Under the pieces are notes generated by a model, which saw only the letters and a program-made list of their open reading frames with translations, ran no database searches and was not told where the DNA came from. 5,507 nt of DNA from Clostridiales bacterium (GTDB lineage: Bacteria; Bacillota; Clostridia; Oscillospirales; Oscillospiraceae): positions 1 through 5,507 of the forward strand of contig DQIA01000002.1 in NCBI GenBank assembly GCA_003525905.1, given 5' to 3'. This document shows positions 1 through 3,500 of the stretch, one piece after another. The position numbers were made by a program, and so were the translations under genes. Position 1 is the first letter of the stretch. The number at the start of each line of letters is the position of its first letter.

Positions 1-226
1 CCGCCGCCAGCAGCACCCACAGGCTGCGCCGCAGGCCTGGCGCGCGGGAGCGCAGCGCCAGCACGGTCAATGCCGCGCCGCCGCAGGCCGTGAGCACAAG
101 GGCGGCGGCGTCCGTCAGCCCGGCCTCGCCGCGGACGAGCCGGACGGCGAGCACGATACAGGCAGCAAGGAAAAACAGTGCGCCCAGAACGGCAGAGGCC
201 AGACGCGGCAGGGTGAGCTTCTTCAT
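1..226 (-). CDS. Small hydrophobic membrane protein, partial (C-terminus beyond left edge)
   Basis: I do not recognise this protein. The reading frame starts at the ATG whose complement is 224-226 and stays open to the left edge, giving 75 codons. The start is supported by GGAGGTT eight bases upstream and by a consensus promoter further up. The N-terminus MKKLTLPR is basic. It is followed by a hydrophobic helix at about residues 9-31, a short loop containing Arg32, Glu34 and Asp39, a second hydrophobic helix at about 40-58, an Arg-rich loop (RSRAPGLRR, about 59-67), and the beginning of a third hydrophobic segment (SLWVLLAA). This suggests a multi-span inner-membrane protein rich in Ala and Leu. 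Function is unknown. It is divergent from the large surface-protein gene and shares its control region. Confidence is good that it is coding and low on any role. Confidence 0.72.
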   Translation of the reverse strand, partial: MKKLTLPRLASAVLGALFFLAACIVLAVRLVRGEAGLTDAAALVLTACGGAALTVLALRSRAPGLRRSLWVLLAA

Positions 227-232
227 GGGGGC

Positions 233-239
233 AACCTCC
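233..239 (-). promoter_or_regulatory. Ribosome binding site of the leftward gene
   Basis: On the minus strand the sequence reads GGAGGTT, eight bases before the ATG at 226. This matches the anti-Shine-Dalgarno at near-optimal spacing and decides the start codon of the leftward membrane-protein gene. Confidence 0.85.
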
Positions 240-261
240 GAAAATGTTTATTAACGATTCT

Positions 262-290
262 ATTATACCGTCCGGCCCATGGGCTGTCAA
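262..290 (-). promoter_or_regulatory. Consensus sigma-A/sigma-70 promoter, leftward
   Basis: Read on the minus strand, TTGACA (290-285) is separated by exactly 17 bases from TATAAT (267-262). Both hexamers are perfect matches to the housekeeping consensus with optimal spacing. Transcription should begin near position 255, leaving a leader of about 30 bases before the ATG at 226. The spacer contains the perfect 10-bp palindrome GCCCATGGGC (275-284), directly beside the -35 box. That could be a binding site for a dimeric regulator or simply chance. The prediction rests on sequence match only. Confidence 0.85.
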
Positions 291-343
291 CCCTGCGGGC
301 TGTATGAGACGCGGGATCAAAAAGCGTAATAAGACGTCATATC

Positions 344-361
344 TTTGGCAATTCTGCCGAA
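344..361. repeat. Short inverted repeat in the divergent control region
   Basis: Arms TTTGGCA (344-350) and TGCCGAA A (355-361) face each other across the four-base loop ATTC, with one T-G wobble when drawn as RNA. The repeat lies upstream of both gene starts and overlaps the candidate -35 box TTGGCA of the rightward promoter. It is not followed by a T-tract on either strand, so it does not look like a terminator. Its position is more consistent with an operator. No regulator is identified in the window. Confidence 0.4.
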
Positions 362-372
362 AAAAGTAAAAT
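345..372 (+). promoter_or_regulatory. Candidate rightward promoter P1 for the surface-protein gene
   Basis: TTGGCA (345-350, five of six consensus bases) is followed after 16 bases by TAAAAT (367-372, five of six). Predicted transcription start is near 379, giving a leader of about 105 bases that includes the hairpin at 442-461. This is the best two-box match on the plus strand upstream of the gene. The inverted repeat at 344-361 overlaps its -35 box. Confidence 0.5.
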
Positions 373-396
373 CTCCGTATGAGCATCCTGTTTTCT

Positions 397-426
397 ATGG
401 CAATCGCAGAGAAAGTATGGTATCAT
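397..426 (+). promoter_or_regulatory. Alternative rightward promoter P2 with extended -10
   Basis: TGGTATCAT (418-426) is an extended -10 element (TGn followed by TATCAT, five of six bases). A weak -35 candidate, ATGGCA (397-402, four of six), lies 18 bases upstream. Transcription would begin near 433 with a leader of about 50 bases, starting just before the hairpin at 442-461. It could act instead of or together with P1. The sequence alone does not choose between them. Confidence 0.35.
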
Positions 427-441
427 AAACTCATCATACTG

Positions 442-461
442 CCCTCTGCATATGCAGGGGG
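442..461 (+). promoter_or_regulatory. Leader hairpin just upstream of the Shine-Dalgarno
   Basis: As RNA, CCCUCUGC (442-449) pairs with GCAGGGGG (454-461) over eight base pairs, with one U-G wobble and an AUAU loop. The core is the perfect DNA palindrome TGCATATGCA (447-456). It ends eight bases before the AGGAGG at 470-475, so it leaves the ribosome site exposed. It may stabilise the mRNA 5' end or tune translation. It has no trailing U-run, so it is not an intrinsic terminator. Confidence 0.5.
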
Positions 462-469
462 GACAGAAA

Positions 470-475
470 AGGAGG
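470..475 (+). promoter_or_regulatory. Ribosome binding site of the surface-protein gene
   Basis: AGGAGG lies eight bases before the ATG at 484. It is a full-strength Shine-Dalgarno and fixes the start of the large gene. The residues that follow form a clean signal peptide, which confirms the choice. Confidence 0.88.
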
Positions 476-483
476 ATAATCTA

Positions 484-564
484 ATGAGGAAACACCTCAG
501 TCGGGTCATGGCGGTGCTGCTCGTGCTGGCAATGGCCCTGACGATGCTGCCCGCCGTATCGGCT
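484..564 (+). other. Signal peptide (residues 1-27)
   Basis: The sequence has a basic n-region (MRKHLSR), a hydrophobic core (VMAVLLVLAMALTML) and a P-A-V-S-A-A region giving a type I signal peptidase site after A27, or after A28. No lipobox cysteine is present, so the product should be exported by Sec and released to the wall side rather than lipidated. Confidence 0.88.
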
Positions 565-3500
565 GCGAAGGAGCGCTTCACGGCCACGCCCATCGACGGC
601 ATCCCGGAGAGCGGGCAGTCGTTCGTCATCTACAGCGCGCCCGCAGGCGGCGTGTTCTCGCCGGAGGCATCCGGCGGCGCAGTCGGCGTCTCGGCCGCTT
701 CCGGCTCCGAGGAGTCTGCAAACCTGACCGTGCAGACGGGCGCAGGCGCCTATCAGGCCGTGAAGAACTCGGACGGCACCTACTACCTGACGTGCGGCGG
801 CCAGTATCTGACCGTGGACAGCGCCGAAAAGCTCACGTTCGAGAACGAGCCGAAGTCCGGCTCCTCCATGAGCTCGAAGTGGAAGATCGCCGACGCAGGT
901 AAGGACTACGACGGCTTCTCCATCGCCAGCGCCGAGGTCAAGTACAATAACTACGAGATCTTCCTGGAGTTCTATACTTCCTTTAAGGCCTGGACGTACA
1001 ACCCGAACAAGAACGACTGGAGCATTTACGTCTTCCGCTTCTTCTCCGTGGACGGCACGGCGGACCCGGACAACGACGGCTACATCGGCACGCGCCCCGA
1101 GGCCGGCGAGCTGCCGAAGGACGGCCAGACCGTCGTGATCTACAACGACAACGCGGGCGCCGTCATGGGCCCGCAGACGGATGACACCACCGCCCCCTCA
1201 CTGACGGGCGTCGAAGCCACGCCGAAGGGCAGCGGCATCGAGGTCGGCAACGGCGGCCTCATCTTCACCGTTCACACCGACGGCACCTACTACACGTTCG
1301 AAAATCAGGGCAAGTTCCTGCGCACGTCCGAGAACCAGTCCGACGGCTCGAACGCAGAGTGCCTGTACTTCGACACCGTCGAGAGCGACTACACGAAGTG
1401 GACGCTCGAGAAGAAGTCGGAGGGCTACATCATCTATAACAAGACGGCAAAGTACAATAACAAAAAGGTGTGCATCGAGTACTTCAGCAACGGCTTCAGC
1501 GGCTGGACCTACAACGGCAGCCTCGAGCTGTTTGCCATGAAGTTCTACCCTGTGCAGGACGAGCTGAACATCGGCTATGTTCTGAACCCGAAGGTCTCCT
1601 TCAAGGCGGCCGACGCCTATCAGGGCCTGGACTACACGTTCTCCGTCACACTGGACGACCTGTCCGACATCACGGAGATGACCGTGCAGTATCAGACGAC
1701 CGGCGCAGCCGTCACCCTGACGGCCGGCTCCGTCGAGGGCAAGGTCTACACCTACACCGTCCCGATGGCCGCCCTGTCCGGCCAGACGAGCCTGAAGCTC
1801 ACGGCCAGCGCAAAGAACAGCTTCGGCATGACCTATTCCGGCGAGACGACCGTGCAGGTCCTCGATGAGCCGGTGCTGACGAACGTCATGCCTGCGGCCA
1901 ACGAAGCCACCGGCGCGAACAAGCGCCCGGAGATCGGCGCAGTCGCCGCCAACCTCGGCGAAGGCCCGACGTTCTCCATGAAGCTCAACGGCGAGAGCGT
2001 CACGCCCGTTCTGAAGGACGGCAGGCTCACCTACACCCCGGCGAAGGATCTGGCAGACGGCAAGTACGTCGTCGAGCTGAGCGTGACCCGCAAGGACGGC
2101 AAGAAGGCCGAAAAGATCTGGTCGTTCTTTGTCGGCGAATCCGGCCTCAGCCTGTATTTCGGCCAGATGCACTCCCACACGGCGGAGTATTCCGACGGCG
2201 CTGGCACGCTCGAGGACGCTTATGAGCATGCCATGCAGGCCAAGGACGTCGATTTCCTGATCGTCACGGACCACTCGAACTACTTCGATACGAAGAGCTC
2301 CGCCACGAAGACGAGCTACTACGACCTGTCCTCGCTCGAAAAGACCGCGGACGGCACCATGACGAAGTGGGAAGAGGCCAAGAAGACGGCCGAGAAGTAC
2401 AACGCCCTGTCCACGGACTTCATCGCCGCCTACGGCTACGAGATGACGTGGTCCGGCGGCCCCGGCCACACGAACACCTTCAACACCTACGGCATCGTTT
2501 CCCGCAATAACGGCGAGCTCAATGAGAAGAGCAACAGCTATGCGGGCATGCACCTGTATAACGACCTGATGGTCAACGCGAACAAGGGCCTCGATGTCAA
2601 CGGCGAAGCCGTCGCGGCTGGCGTGAAGACGAAGTGGCTCGAAAATGCTCCGGTCGTCTCCCAGTTCAACCATCCGGGCACGACGTTCGGCACGTTCGAT
2701 GACTTCGCGGGCTATACCCCGTCGCGCGACGTCGTTCTGAACCTCGTCGAGGTCGGCAACGGCGAAGGCGCAGTCGGCGGCAGCTCCTATTGGCCGAGCT
2801 ACTCCGAGTATGACAAGGCTCTGTCCAAGGGCTGGCATGTCGCGCCGACGAACAACCAGGATAACCACAAGGGCAAGTGGGGCGACTCCAACACCTGCCG
2901 CGACGTCATCGTGACCGACGACTTCACGGAGGCCGGCCTCTATGCCGCCATGGCTGAGCGCCGCGTCTACTCCACCGAGGACCAGAACCTCGCGATCTAC
3001 TATTATCTGAACGATACCCTCATGGGCGGCATCATCCCGCTCGAGGACGGTCAGAAGCTCGACACCGTCCGCGTCAAGGCGAGCATCGCCGACCCCGACG
3101 GCGAGGAGCTGGGCAAGGTCGAGGTCATCGGCGCGAACGGCATCACCGTCAAGACGTTCGAGATCTCCGGCTCGACCTATGAGCTCGACGCCGAGCTGCC
3201 GAACACCGAGCCTTACTACTACCTGAAGGTCACGCAGGCCGACGGCGACATCGCCGTGACCGCTCCGGTCTGGGTCGGCGAGGCCACGCCCATCACGGCG
3301 GATCTGAAGAACAGCACCGCCCTGAGCACGGTCGGCACCTCTGAGACCATCACCTCCACCATCACGAACGCGGCCACCGCGAACTACCAGATCAGCAAGG
3401 TCGAGCTGACCGTCACGGCGGGCGGCACGACGACGACCGTCGAGACCCAGACCCCGGCCAAGACGCTGGCTCCGGACCAGAAGGAGACGTTCTCCTTCAC

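Noticed and set aside
155..168. Lipobox-like LAAC at residues 20-23 of the leftward protein
   Set aside because: The hydrophobic stretch continues well past the Cys (IVLAV) and more membrane segments follow, so a transmembrane helix is more likely than a lipoprotein signal.
344..361. Inverted repeat considered as an intrinsic terminator
   Set aside because: It has no T-tract after the stem on either strand, and it sits between two outward-facing genes where no transcript is expected to end.
423..629. Minus-strand open frame across the leader and signal peptide
   Set aside because: It crosses the rightward Shine-Dalgarno and the signal-peptide codons, and its own product shows no recognisable motif.
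1470..1868. Plus-strand open frame in another phase, rich in Arg and His
   Set aside because: It lies inside the second N-terminal domain and the Ig-like region of the real gene. The Arg/His/Gly-rich translation is typical of an out-of-frame reading of GC-rich DNA.
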